From NCBI GenBank assembly GCA_022787165.1, contig JALFVL010000042.1, forward strand, positions 186,001 through 250,000: a stretch of 64,000 bases of DNA, given 5' to 3'. The position numbers were made by a program, and so were the translations under genes. The stretch comes from Clostridiales bacterium (lineage in GTDB: Bacteria; Bacillota; Clostridia; Christensenellales; Aristaeellaceae). Below the pieces are notes generated by a model. It saw only the letters and a program-made list of their open reading frames with translations, was not told the DNA's origin and did no database searches. Below are positions 8,565 through 16,950 of the stretch, in pieces. The stretch's first letter is position 1; every line of letters begins with the position of its first letter.

Positions 8565-9611
8565 ATGAGCGAATATACCCTCTGCCCCATCTCCCCGAGC
8601 GACCGCCGCGCCTGCCAGGCGATGGACGCGCTGCTCGCGCAGGAGGGCATCTCCCGCGACCAAAACCTGACCTACAGCGTCGGCCTCTTTGACGGGGACG
8701 GCGCGCTGGCGGCGACCGGCTCGCTCTACGCCAACACGCTGCGCTGCCTTGCCGTCTCCCGCGAGCATCAGGGCGAGGGGCTGATGGCGCAGATCGTCTC
8801 CCACCTCACCGAGGTGCAGCTCGGGCGCGGCAACGCGCATCTGTTCCTCTACACGAAGTGCGAGAGCGCCAAATTCTTTGCTCCGCTTGGCTTTTACGAG
8901 ATCGCCCGCGTCGACGGCCGCCTCGTCTTCATGGAAAACCGCCGCACGGGCTTTGCCCGCTACCTCGACGGCCTGCGCGCGCAGCTGGGGGATACGCAGA
9001 CGCCCGCCGCCGCGCTGGTCATGAACGCCAACCCCTTCACGAACGGGCATGCCGCGCTGCTGCGCCAGGCCGCGCATGAAAACGGGCGCGTCGTGCTCTT
9101 TGTGCTCAGTGAGGACTGCTCGCTCGTCCCCTACGAGGATCGCCTCGCGATGGTCAGGGCCGCCGCCGCGGCGTATGGCAACGTGACCGTCGTCCCCTCC
9201 GGCAGCTACATGATTTCCTCCGCGACCTTCCCTTCCTACTTCTTAAAGGACGATGCGCTCGTCACGCGCGTCCACGCGGCGCTCGACGCGACGCTCTTTG
9301 CCAGAATCGCCGCCGCGCTGCACATCGTCTGCCGCTACGTTGGCGAGGAGCCGTTTTCCCAGACCACCCGCGCCTACAACGAGGCGCTCGCGCGCATCCT
9401 GCCTGATGCCGGCGTTAAGCTGCGCGTCATCCGCCGCGCGGAGCATAACGGCGAGGCCATCAGCGCCTCGCACGTGCGCCAGCTCATCCACGACGGGCCC
9501 CTGGAGGCCATCCGTCCGCTCGTGCCCGAGACGACCTACGCCTACCTCTGCGGGCCCGGTCAGCGCGCCGTGGCACGCATCCGCGCCTGCGCAGACGTCA
9601 TCCATCACTGA
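8565..9611 (+). CDS. citC: [Citrate (pro-3S)-lyase] ligase
   Basis: CitC (348 residues) uses ATP and acetate to acetylate the thiol of the citrate lyase cofactor, switching the enzyme on. The N-terminal third is a GNAT-like domain (EHQGEGLMAQIVSHLTE, CESAKFFAPLGFYEI). The C-terminal part is a nucleotidyltransferase: NANPFTNGH near residue 147 is the HxGH-type ATP site and ISASHVRQL near 302 corresponds to the ISSTxxR motif. It is divergent from citXG and has its own extended -10 promoter. Together with citDEF and citXG it completes a working citrate lyase set. Confidence 0.95.
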   Translation: MSEYTLCPISPSDRRACQAMDALLAQEGISRDQNLTYSVGLFDGDGALAATGSLYANTLRCLAVSREHQGEGLMAQIVSHLTEVQLGRGNAHLFLYTKCESAKFFAPLGFYEIARVDGRLVFMENRRTGFARYLDGLRAQLGDTQTPAAALVMNANPFTNGHAALLRQAAHENGRVVLFVLSEDCSLVPYEDRLAMVRAAAAAYGNVTVVPSGSYMISSATFPSYFLKDDALVTRVHAALDATLFARIAAALHIVCRYVGEEPFSQTTRAYNEALARILPDAGVKLRVIRRAEHNGEAISASHVRQLIHDGPLEAIRPLVPETTYAYLCGPGQRAVARIRACADVIHH

Positions 9612-9966
9612 TTTTCCGGCAAACGCCGGAATGCCTCCGATCCTCGCGGCTTTTTTATCAGGTTTATCCAATCATGCGAATGGTCTTTTTTCCCTTCCGT
9701 ACCGTTCTTGGCGTATGCGGGGCGTTTCTGCCCGAGTTTTCGTCTCGGGTTTTGTGCGCTCTGAACGACAGGCCGCCAAAGCCCGCCATCTTGCGGCTCC
9801 GCGCATAGAAAACGGTTGTCTTTCAGGTGTTGCCTTTTGAAAAGATTTATGCTATGATACCTTTGTACAGGGAATTTTCCCTTGAAAATCCTCAAAAAAG
9901 ATCAACAATACACCGTCAGGCGGTGCGCATGGCGCATGCCTGCCCTTGAAAGGAATCATCATCATT
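9612..9966. other. Intergenic region after citC with hairpin and downstream promoter
   Basis: Directly after citC lies a perfect hairpin (TTCCGGC-AAAC-GCCGGAA, about 9613-9630), then CGGCTTTTTT about 20 bases later, which together may end citC transcription. The rest up to 9829 shows no gene. A promoter for the next small gene sits at 9830-9858 and leaves an untranslated leader of about 100 bases. Confidence 0.5.
9830..9858 (+). promoter_or_regulatory. Promoter of the 78-residue protein gene
   Basis: TTGCCT (9830-9835) and TATGAT (9853-9858) are 17 bases apart, with an ATGC extended -10 context. The predicted start is near 9865. Confidence 0.65.
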
Positions 9967-10203
9967 ATGAAAAAGCTGATTTGCAAGGTCGAATACGACA
10001 CCGAAACCGCCGAGCTGATCAAGAAGCGCGCGCACGGCGCCTTTGGCGATCCCGCCGGCTATGAGGAGACCCTCTACAAGACGCCGGACGGCAAGTTCTT
10101 CCTCTACGCCTTCGGCGGCGCCGAGTCCCCGTTCACCGCAGAGACCATCAAGCGCATGTCCGCCGCAAAGGCCGACGAGTGGCTCGCCGCCGAGAAGGCC
10201 TGA
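9967..10203 (+). CDS. Small conserved protein of unknown function (78 aa)
   Basis: A soluble, acidic 78-residue protein with the pattern KVEYDTETAELIKK, YEETLYKTPDGKFFLYAFGG and SPFTAETIKRMSAAKADEW. I recall similar small proteins of the 'YEETLY...G.FFLY..GG' type in many Firmicutes, with no established function. The start MKKLICK follows an AAAGGA box by about 13 bases; a TTG seven codons upstream is less likely. It has its own promoter and a strong terminator, so it is monocistronic. No catalytic or metal-binding motif is apparent. Confidence 0.75.
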   Translation: MKKLICKVEYDTETAELIKKRAHGAFGDPAGYEETLYKTPDGKFFLYAFGGAESPFTAETIKRMSAAKADEWLAAEKA

Positions 10204-10222
10204 GCCGCTTCCGCAGCAAAAG

Positions 10223-10270
10223 AAAAAGCGCATCCCTTCCGCCCGATTCGGGCAGGGGGATGCGCTTTTC
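10223..10270 (+). terminator. Rho-independent terminator
   Basis: The stem AGCGCATCCC pairs with GGGATGCGCT around a loop that contains a second small hairpin, flanked by AAAAA on the left and TTTTCTGTT on the right. It directly follows the stop of the 78-residue protein gene. Confidence 0.85.
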
Positions 10271-10313
10271 TGTTCAAGCCTTGTCCAGAGATTGCGCTGC
10301 TATGCGGAATCGG

Positions 10314-10441
10314 CCCGTCTCAATCGTAGGCTGCTGCGCAGCCTGCTCTGAGACTGCTTTTGCATGTGGGAGACAATAGGGCTGCCGCCCTGTGACCTGC
10401 CTGAGGGATTTCATCCCTCAGACTCCCTTCTTCGCTTCGCG
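10314..10441. repeat. Dispersed intergenic repeat, copy A
   Basis: Part one is a hairpin module (GTCTCA...AGGCTGC/GCAGCCT...TGAGAC, about 10317-10354). Part two contains GGCTGCCGCCC, the CTGAGGGA/TCCCTCAG hairpin and TTCTTCGCTTCGCG. Both parts recur in inverted orientation at 44833-44952 (copy B), the first with only two mismatches over about 43 bases. A related but different element lies at 15223-15350. It sits between convergent transcription units. Confidence 0.8.
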
Positions 10442-10471
10442 CCTGTATAAGTAGCTCTGTCAGGCTGGAGA

Positions 10472-11320
10472 TTACACGCCGGAATACGCGCTGTAGCCGC
10501 CGTCCACCGGCAGCACGATGCCGGTCACGAAGCCCGCGGCGCGCTCGTCGACGAGGAAGAGCATCGCGCCGATGAGCTCATTGAGCTCGCCGTAGCGGCC
10601 CATGGGCGTGCCGTTGATGATCTTCTGGCGGCGCGGGGTGGGCGTGCCGTCCGGGTTGAACTGCAGCGCATGGTTCTGCTCCGTCGCGAAGAAGCCCGGC
10701 GCGATCGCGTTAACGCGCACGCCGGAGCGCGCCAGGTAGGTCGCCAGCCACTGCGTGAAGTTCGAGACGCCGGCCTTCGCCGCGGAATAGCCCGGAATCT
10801 TCGTCAGCGGGCCAAACGCGCTCATCGAGGAGATGTTGATCACGCAGGCGCCCTCCTGTCCCAGCATCAGCGGGGTCAGGATCTTGCTGGGCATCCAGGT
10901 GCCGCGCAGGTTGAGGTCGAGCTCCTTCTGAATCTCGCTGGCCGGCACGTCAAAGAACGTCGTCTCCCCGCCGTCGGCCATCTGCTCCTGCGGCACGGTC
11001 GCGCTGCGCACGTTGCCGCCCGCGGCATTGATGAGGATGTTGAGCTTGCCGTATTTGCGCCCGACCTCCTCCTTGACGCGCAGCATCGCGGCCTCGTCCG
11101 TCACATCCGCGCTGATCGCGTCCGCCTCGCCGCCGCCCGCGACGATCTCGTCGACGACCTTCTGGCAGCGCTCCAGGTTGCGTCCCAGAACGATGACCTT
11201 CGCGCCGCAGGCCGCCAGCGCGCGGCAGAACATGCCGCCGATGCCGCCGTTGCCGCCCGTGACCAGCGCGACGCGCCCGCTCAGGTCAACATGAAAGGGA
11301 ATGTCATACTGATATGCCAT
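10472..11320 (-). CDS. SDR-family oxidoreductase, probably D-mannonate (fructuronate) oxidoreductase
   Basis: The 282-residue protein is a classical short-chain dehydrogenase: TGGNGGIGG at residues 21-29 binds NAD(P), INAAGG follows, and the catalytic Ser-Tyr-Lys is seen in ISSMS and YSAAK. The ending LPVDGGYSAYSGV and the PMGRYGELNELIGAMLFL block resemble the SDR-type D-mannonate oxidoreductases (YjmF/UxuB type) of Firmicutes, which reduce fructuronate in hexuronate catabolism. That fits the pectin and sugar-acid genes in this window. It is monocistronic, with a GAGGAGG ribosome site before the ATG. Other sugar-acid or polyol SDR activities cannot be excluded. Confidence 0.8.
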   Translation of the reverse strand: MAYQYDIPFHVDLSGRVALVTGGNGGIGGMFCRALAACGAKVIVLGRNLERCQKVVDEIVAGGGEADAISADVTDEAAMLRVKEEVGRKYGKLNILINAAGGNVRSATVPQEQMADGGETTFFDVPASEIQKELDLNLRGTWMPSKILTPLMLGQEGACVINISSMSAFGPLTKIPGYSAAKAGVSNFTQWLATYLARSGVRVNAIAPGFFATEQNHALQFNPDGTPTPRRQKIINGTPMGRYGELNELIGAMLFLVDERAAGFVTGIVLPVDGGYSAYSGV

Positions 11321-11490
11321 AAAAGTTCCTCCTCGCCGTCATGCCGTATGCTTCTGTTTGTTGGCTCAAGCCCTGTGCGCGCCCTCCGCCAAGGCAGAGA
11401 AAACGCGCGAATCCGTAACCTTTCTCTATTTCTCCGCCGGGCGCATAAATCCTTCATTGTTATTTATTTATCTCTGTTCCCCGCCCGCTG

Positions 11491-11519
11491 TTGAAAATTC
11501 TGGGCAAACCCGGTATAAT
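11491..11519 (+). promoter_or_regulatory. Promoter of the ABC exporter operon
   Basis: TTGAAA (11491-11496) and TATAAT (11514-11519) lie 17 bases apart, a near-consensus sigma-A promoter. The leader to the first ABC gene is about 55 bases. Confidence 0.8.
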
Positions 11520-11581
11520 AAGCGTGCCCCACGGCAGCGGGGAATCGCCGCAGAAAAGGAAACGCGCGGCAGGGAAGGCGG

Positions 11582-13342
11582 ATGGTTTTGAAAAAGCTTT
11601 TGGTGTATATGAAGGGCTTTGGCCGCGAATGCGTGCTGGGGCCGCTGTTCAAGCTGCTCGAGGCGTCCTTTGAGCTGATCGTGCCGCTGATCGTCGCGGC
11701 GATCATCGACAGGGGCATTCCCACGCTCGACCGCGGGTACATCGTGCGCATGTGCCTCTGGCTCGTCGCGCTGGGCGGCGTCGGCCTGCTCAGCGCCGTG
11801 ACGGCGCAGTATTTCGCCGCCAAGGCGGCCATCGGCTTCTCCGCGCGCCTGCGCCACGCGCTCATGGAGCACATCGGCCGTCTGGGCTACACGGAGCTCG
11901 ACCGCATCGGCACCTCCACGCTCGTCACGCGCATGACCAGCGACGTCAACCAGGTGCAGACGGGCGTCAACATGACGCTGCGCCTGCTGCTGCGCTCGCC
12001 GTTCGTCGTCTTCGGCGCGATGATCATGGCGTTCACCATCGACGTCTCCTGCGCCGCAATCTTTGCCGGCGTGATCGCCGTGCTCTGCGTCATCGTCTTT
12101 GGCATCATGCTGGTGACGATTCCGATGTACCGGCGCGTGCAGGGGCAGCTGGACAGCGTGACCGCCGCAACGCGGGAAAACCTGACGGGCGTGCGCGTCG
12201 TGCGCGCGTTTGGCAAGGAGCAGGCGCAGGAGCAGCGCTTCCAAAAGCTCAACCGCCTCCTCACGCGGATGCAGCTCGCCGTCGGCCGCGTCTCCGCCGC
12301 GATGAATCCCGTCACCTACGTCGTCATCAACGCCGCCGTGATCCTGCTGATTTACAGGGGCGCGATGCGCGTGCAACTGGGCGACCTCTCGCAGGGCCAG
12401 GTCGTCGCGCTCTACAACTACATGAGCCAGATTCTCGTGGAGCTGGTCAAGATGGCCAACCTGATCATTCTGCTGACGAAGGCCGCCGCCTGCGGCGACC
12501 GCATCGCGGGCGTGCTCGACGTGCAGCCCGGTCAGGAGGAGGGCGGTCTCGTTCCGGCGGCGGATGCCCCACGCGGCCGCGTCGTCTTTGACCACGTCTG
12601 CCTGACCTATCAGGGCGCGGGCGCGGAATCGCTCACGGACGTGAGCTTTACCGCCGAGCCCGGCCAGACCATCGGCATCATCGGCGGCACGGGCAGCGGC
12701 AAGACGACCCTCGTCAATCTCATTCCCCGCTTCTACGACGCGACACGGGGCCGCGTGCTCGTCGACGGCATTTGCGTAAACGACATGAAGCGCGAGGCGC
12801 TGCGCCAGCGCATCGCCGTCGTGCCGCAAAAGGCCGTGCTCTTCAAGGGCACGATCCGCAGCAACCTGCTCTGGGGCAACCCGGAGGCAAACGAGGAGGC
12901 GCTGCGCCGCGCGCTTGAAACCGCGCAGGCGCTCGACGTCGTCGCCGCCAAGCCGCTGGGCCTCGACGAGCCCGTCGAGCAGGGCGGGCGCAACTTCTCC
13001 GGCGGCCAGCGCCAGCGCCTGACGATTGCTCGCGCGCTCGTGCGCGATCCGGAAATCCTGATTCTCGACGACAGCGCCTCCGCGCTCGACTACGCGACGG
13101 ATGCCGCGCTTCGCCGCGCCATCCGGCAGATGGAAAACCCGCCGACGACGTTCATCGTCTCCCAACGCGCCGCGTCAATCCGCTTCGCGGACCTGATCCT
13201 CGTGCTCGACGACGGCAAGGTCGTGGGGATGGGCACGCACGACGAGCTGCTCGCCGCCTGCCCGGTCTATCAGGAGATCTATCGTTCCCAGTTCAGGCAG
13301 GACAGTGCGCCCGCCGCCAGGGAGGTGACCGCCCATGCCTGA
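11582..13342 (+). CDS. ABC exporter, degenerate-site half-transporter
   Basis: This 586-residue half-transporter has an N-terminal six-helix exporter membrane domain (about 15-320) and a C-terminal ATPase domain. Walker A is GGTGSGKTT and the signature is FSGGQRQR. Walker B reads ILILDDSASALD, with Asp where the catalytic Glu should be, and the H-loop reads IVSQR with Gln for His. These substitutions are typical of the non-catalytic partner in heterodimeric exporters such as TM287/288 and BmrCD. Its partner gene starts inside its last eight bases. Substrates of such pairs include drugs, lipids and peptides; none can be named here. Confidence 0.92.
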   Translation: MVLKKLLVYMKGFGRECVLGPLFKLLEASFELIVPLIVAAIIDRGIPTLDRGYIVRMCLWLVALGGVGLLSAVTAQYFAAKAAIGFSARLRHALMEHIGRLGYTELDRIGTSTLVTRMTSDVNQVQTGVNMTLRLLLRSPFVVFGAMIMAFTIDVSCAAIFAGVIAVLCVIVFGIMLVTIPMYRRVQGQLDSVTAATRENLTGVRVVRAFGKEQAQEQRFQKLNRLLTRMQLAVGRVSAAMNPVTYVVINAAVILLIYRGAMRVQLGDLSQGQVVALYNYMSQILVELVKMANLIILLTKAAACGDRIAGVLDVQPGQEEGGLVPAADAPRGRVVFDHVCLTYQGAGAESLTDVSFTAEPGQTIGIIGGTGSGKTTLVNLIPRFYDATRGRVLVDGICVNDMKREALRQRIAVVPQKAVLFKGTIRSNLLWGNPEANEEALRRALETAQALDVVAAKPLGLDEPVEQGGRNFSGGQRQRLTIARALVRDPEILILDDSASALDYATDAALRRAIRQMENPPTTFIVSQRAASIRFADLILVLDDGKVVGMGTHDELLAACPVYQEIYRSQFRQDSAPAAREVTAHA

Positions 13343-15095
13343 CAGGAAGAAAAAGCCGTCGAACCAGCGCGCCGTGCTGCGCCGCGTGCTCGCCTATATC
13401 CGCCCGCACATGCCGCTCGTGGCGCTCTCGCTGCTGCTCTCGCTCGTCTCCGTCGCGCTGACGCTCTACGTGCCGATCCTCGTCGGCCGCGCGATCGACT
13501 GCCTCGTCGGGCCGGGAGCGGTGCGCTTTGATTCGCTCGTGCCGATCCTCAAAACCATCGCCGTCTGCGTCCTGGTGACAGCGGGCGCGCAGTGGCTCCA
13601 AAACGAGCTCAACAACCGCGTGACCTACAACACCGTGCGCGATATCCGCCGCGACGCCTTCGCGCATATCCAGACGCTGCCGCTCAAGTATCTCGACGCG
13701 CATCCGACCGGCGACATCGTCAGCCGCATGATCTCGGATGTCGACACGTTTGCCGACGGCCTGCTGATGGGCTTTACGCAGCTCTTTACCGGCGTCATGA
13801 CGATCCTGGGCACGCTGATCTTCATGCTCACGCTCAGCGCGCCGATCACGCTGGTCGTCGTGCTGATCACGCCGCTGTCGCTGTTCGTCGCCAACTTTAT
13901 CGCGCGGCGCACCTACGACATGTTCCGCCTGCAGACAAAGACCCGCGGCGAGCAGACCGCGCTGATCGACGAGGCCATCGGCGAGCAGAAGCTCGTTCAG
14001 GCCTTCGGCCACGGCGCACAGACGCTCTCCGAGTTTGACGAGGTCAACGAGCGCCTGCGCCAGTGCTCGCTGCGCGCGACGTTCTTCTCTTCGCTGACCA
14101 ACCCCTGCACGCGCTTTGTCAACGCGATCGTCTACGCGGGGGTCGGCCTGACCGGCGCGCTTGCCGCCGTCAGCGGCGCGCTGACCGTCGGCGGGCTCTC
14201 GAGCTTCCTCTCCTACGCCAACCAGTACACCAAGCCCTTCAACGAGATCTCCGGCGTCATCACGGAGCTGCAAAACGCGCTGGCCTGCGCGGGGCGCATC
14301 TTCGAGCTGATCGACGAGCCGTCGCAGACGCCCGATCCCGAGCCGGCAAAGGCGCTTGGCGACGTGCGCGGCGAGGTAGCGCTTGACCACGTCTGCTTCT
14401 CCTACACGCCCGAGCGCAAGCTGATCGAGGACTTCACGCTTCGCGTCAGACCCGGCCAGCGCGTGGCGATTGTCGGCCCGACGGGCTGCGGCAAGACGAC
14501 GCTCATCAACCTGCTGATGCGCTTCTACGACGTAAACAGCGGCGAGATCCGCGTCGACGGGATCGAGACACGCGAGGTCGCGCGCGGCGCGCTGCGCCAG
14601 AATATCGGCATGGTGCTCCAGGACACCTGGCTCTCCTCCGGCACGATCCGCGACAACATCGCGATGGGCAGGCCGGACGCGAGCTTTGAGGAGATCGTCG
14701 AGGCGGCGAAGGCCGCGCATGCGCACAGCTTCATCCGCCGCCTGCCCGACGGCTACTCGACCGTCATCAGCGAATCGGGCGGGCAGCTCTCCCAGGGACA
14801 AAAGCAGCTTCTGTGCATCGCGCGCGTCATGCTCTGTCTGCCGCCGATGCTGATCCTCGACGAGGCGACCTCCTCCATCGACACGCGCACCGAGCTGCGC
14901 ATCCAGTCTGCCTTTGCGCAGATGATGCAGGGCCGCATGAGCTTCATCGTCGCCCACCGCCTCTCGACGATCCAGAGCGCGGACGTCATCCTCGTCATGC
15001 GCGACGGGCACGTCGTCGAGCAGGGCACGCACGAGGAGCTGCTCGCCCGCGGCGGCTTCTACCATCAGCTCTACGAGAGCCAGTTCGCGCAGTAA
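13335..15095 (+). CDS. ABC exporter, catalytic half-transporter
   Basis: The second half of the exporter is also 586 residues: membrane domain about 20-330, then ATPase domain with Walker A GPTGCGKTT, Walker B MLILDEATSSID with the catalytic Glu, and H-loop IVAHR, all canonical. Its signature motif is LSQGQKQ instead of LSGGQ, which would complete the degenerate ATP site formed with the first subunit. The ATG overlaps the upstream gene by eight bases and has a GGGAGGTGA ribosome site inside it, so the two subunits are translationally coupled. Confidence 0.92.
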   Translation: MPDRKKKPSNQRAVLRRVLAYIRPHMPLVALSLLLSLVSVALTLYVPILVGRAIDCLVGPGAVRFDSLVPILKTIAVCVLVTAGAQWLQNELNNRVTYNTVRDIRRDAFAHIQTLPLKYLDAHPTGDIVSRMISDVDTFADGLLMGFTQLFTGVMTILGTLIFMLTLSAPITLVVVLITPLSLFVANFIARRTYDMFRLQTKTRGEQTALIDEAIGEQKLVQAFGHGAQTLSEFDEVNERLRQCSLRATFFSSLTNPCTRFVNAIVYAGVGLTGALAAVSGALTVGGLSSFLSYANQYTKPFNEISGVITELQNALACAGRIFELIDEPSQTPDPEPAKALGDVRGEVALDHVCFSYTPERKLIEDFTLRVRPGQRVAIVGPTGCGKTTLINLLMRFYDVNSGEIRVDGIETREVARGALRQNIGMVLQDTWLSSGTIRDNIAMGRPDASFEEIVEAAKAAHAHSFIRRLPDGYSTVISESGGQLSQGQKQLLCIARVMLCLPPMLILDEATSSIDTRTELRIQSAFAQMMQGRMSFIVAHRLSTIQSADVILVMRDGHVVEQGTHEELLARGGFYHQLYESQFAQ

Positions 15096-15113
15096 GCGCA
15101 CAGCTCAAAAAGC

Positions 15114-15143
15114 AGCCGCGCCGGAAAAGCATCCGGCGCGGCT
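15114..15143 (-). terminator. Hairpin terminator between convergent units
   Basis: A perfect 12-base-pair stem (AGCCGCGCCGGA and its complement, 6-base loop) is followed on the minus strand by CTTTTTG, fitting termination of the membrane-protein operon arriving from the right. It may also stop the ABC operon from the left. Confidence 0.7.
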
Positions 15144-15222
15144 GTCCTATACCGATTCAATTCACAGAACATTTATGTCTGATACTGTCCTCAAATCAAA
15201 TCGATCCTTCAACAAATTCCCC

Positions 15223-15350
15223 CGTCAGGTAACGCTTCGCTCCCTGACTGCCTTTAGGAAATGGCTTCGCCACCAGGGAAACGTTGGGCTGCCGCCCAAG
15301 CCTGCCAAGGGACTTCGCCCCTTGACCCCATGTTCGCTTCGCGGCTGTAC
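15223..15350. repeat. Intergenic repeat related in layout to copies A and B
   Basis: The segment shows the same order of modules as copy A (GGGCTGCCGCCC, CCTGCC, a GGG...CCC hairpin, then TTCGCTTCGCG) but with different hairpin arms (CAAGGG/CCCTTG). The left part holds two further inverted pairs around TCAGG and GGCTTCGCC. No gene is seen in this 280-bp gap. Confidence 0.55.
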
Positions 15351-15375
15351 TCCAGCCCATCGATCATTGACCGCG

Positions 15376-16950
15376 TTATTCCCCGCTCAGCCTGACGACG
15401 ATGGTGCCGTCGATCATCTGGCAGCTGCCCTCCGCCGGGAAAACCGGCATCGCCTGCACGTCCTCACGCAGGGCGAGCATTTCCGCCTCATAATAGCTGA
15501 CCAGATTGCAGGGATAGCCCATGATCTCCCACATGTACCAGGTGAGCTCCTCCTGATTGGTCGCGGCAAAGTTGTTCTGCGCCGCGTCGAAGTCCGCCAG
15601 AGGCTCAAAGCCCGCGCGGTTCATCGCCAGCGGCAAATCCTCCAGCGAACCCAGCAGCGCGACAGGCGTCACGCCCGGGTCGTAGCCCTCCGTCCGCTCC
15701 ACACGGTCGAGCACGCGGGTCATGACCGAGAGCGTGCTCTGCTGCTCGAGGTTCTTCTTGAGATAGACCTGGTTGGAGAAGATCACCGCGCTCAACAGCA
15801 GCACCCCTACGCCCGCGCCCAGCGCGACGCCAGCCGCCCGGCCCAGGGACTGCCTCTTCTCCCGCAGGTCAAAGAGCATCAGCACGCCGGCCGTGAGCAG
15901 CCAGTAGGCGCCGGTCTGCGCCGTCGTCGAGGGCGCTTCGCTGGCGAAGACGGGCAGATTGACCGCCAGCGGCAGCCCCAGCGCCAGCAGCGCCGCAAGC
16001 GCGCAGACGCCCCTTCCGCGGCCCCGCAGCAGCAGGATCAGCAGCGCGGCGCCGCCCGCCAGAAGCAGCGCTCCCAGCACGCCGCCCAGCGCGCGATAGG
16101 CCGTCATCGGCTGCACCAGCTGCCGCAGCGGCTCCAGCCAGGCGCCCGCGAGGCCCCCCTGTGCCGCGCCCAGCGGCCCTTGCAGCGTCGCCTGCCAGTC
16201 AAGGCCCAGACGGCGCGTCATCACGGCATACCCGGCGACATGCAGCGCCGCTCCAGCCAGGAGCGCGAGCGCACCCCTTCCAAGGACGCCCAGCGCAGCA
16301 CGGGGCCTTTCCTCCTCCAGCAGCGTGCGCAGCGCGATGAGCACCAGCAGCGCCGCCCCGGCGGAGAGCATCGGCGCGCGCAGTGCGGCGCCTGCGCCGA
16401 AGAGCACGGCAGCGGCCGCCGCGCCAGGCCAGCCCCGGCCCGCAAGCGCCGCGCCCAGCACGCACAGCAGCAGCGCCAGGAAGCAGGCGTCGGCGATGTG
16501 AAGCTGCGACGCGTTGATCGCCGTCACGCAGGCGTTCAGACTGAGCACGCCGCACAGCAGCGTCAGCGTCAGTCGCGTGCGGATATGCAGCGCCTGCGCC
16601 GCGACCACCGCCGTCAGCGCGAGATACAGGCAGCTCAGCAGCCCAACGAGCATCGGCGCGGAGAGCTTGCCCCGCAGCGTCCAGTACAGCGGCTGCGCCC
16701 AGCTGCCCGAGCTGATCTGCTCCGAGCGCAGCACGGTTGGGTTGAGCGCCACGCCGCTGCCCGAGTAACCGATGTTGAACCAGCAAAAGGCGTGGCCGAT
16801 CAGCAAAAATGCCAGCGTGCAGAGCGCCGCATACAGCGCTGTGCGCCTGGACGGCTCCGTTTTCAAAAGGTCTTTCAAGGTTTCAAGGCTCCTTCCATCC
16901 TCGCAGGCAGGCCGCGCGGCCTCTGTCTCCGCTTTACCGGGATCTATCAT
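15376..16950 (-). CDS. GtrII-like glucosyltransferase-domain membrane protein (second of a tandem pair)
   Basis: The protein has about 524 residues with roughly 10-12 membrane helices and a short soluble C-terminal domain. Layout and motifs (SGSWAQPLYWTLRGKLSAP, CGVLSLN) resemble the Glucos_trans_II family, whose founder GtrII adds glucosyl groups to surface polysaccharide from a lipid carrier. It is a paralog of the upstream gene, sharing QSTLSVMTRVL and EGYDPGVTPVALL in the C-terminal part. Start 16950 was chosen because it overlaps the upstream stop as ATGA; a start at 16992 would lie inside that gene. Substrate and acceptor are unknown. Confidence 0.7.
   Translation of the reverse strand: MIDPGKAETEAARPACEDGRSLETLKDLLKTEPSRRTALYAALCTLAFLLIGHAFCWFNIGYSGSGVALNPTVLRSEQISSGSWAQPLYWTLRGKLSAPMLVGLLSCLYLALTAVVAAQALHIRTRLTLTLLCGVLSLNACVTAINASQLHIADACFLALLLCVLGAALAGRGWPGAAAAAVLFGAGAALRAPMLSAGAALLVLIALRTLLEEERPRAALGVLGRGALALLAGAALHVAGYAVMTRRLGLDWQATLQGPLGAAQGGLAGAWLEPLRQLVQPMTAYRALGGVLGALLLAGGAALLILLLRGRGRGVCALAALLALGLPLAVNLPVFASEAPSTTAQTGAYWLLTAGVLMLFDLREKRQSLGRAAGVALGAGVGVLLLSAVIFSNQVYLKKNLEQQSTLSVMTRVLDRVERTEGYDPGVTPVALLGSLEDLPLAMNRAGFEPLADFDAAQNNFAATNQEELTWYMWEIMGYPCNLVSYYEAEMLALREDVQAMPVFPAEGSCQMIDGTIVVRLSGE

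Noticed and set aside
9859-9966. Riboswitch in the 100-base leader of the 78-residue protein gene
   Set aside because: I could not match the leader to a known aptamer core, and no expression platform other than the ribosome site is apparent.
15223-15350. CRISPR-like array
   Set aside because: Only hairpin modules are present; there are no regularly spaced identical repeats and no cas genes in the window.
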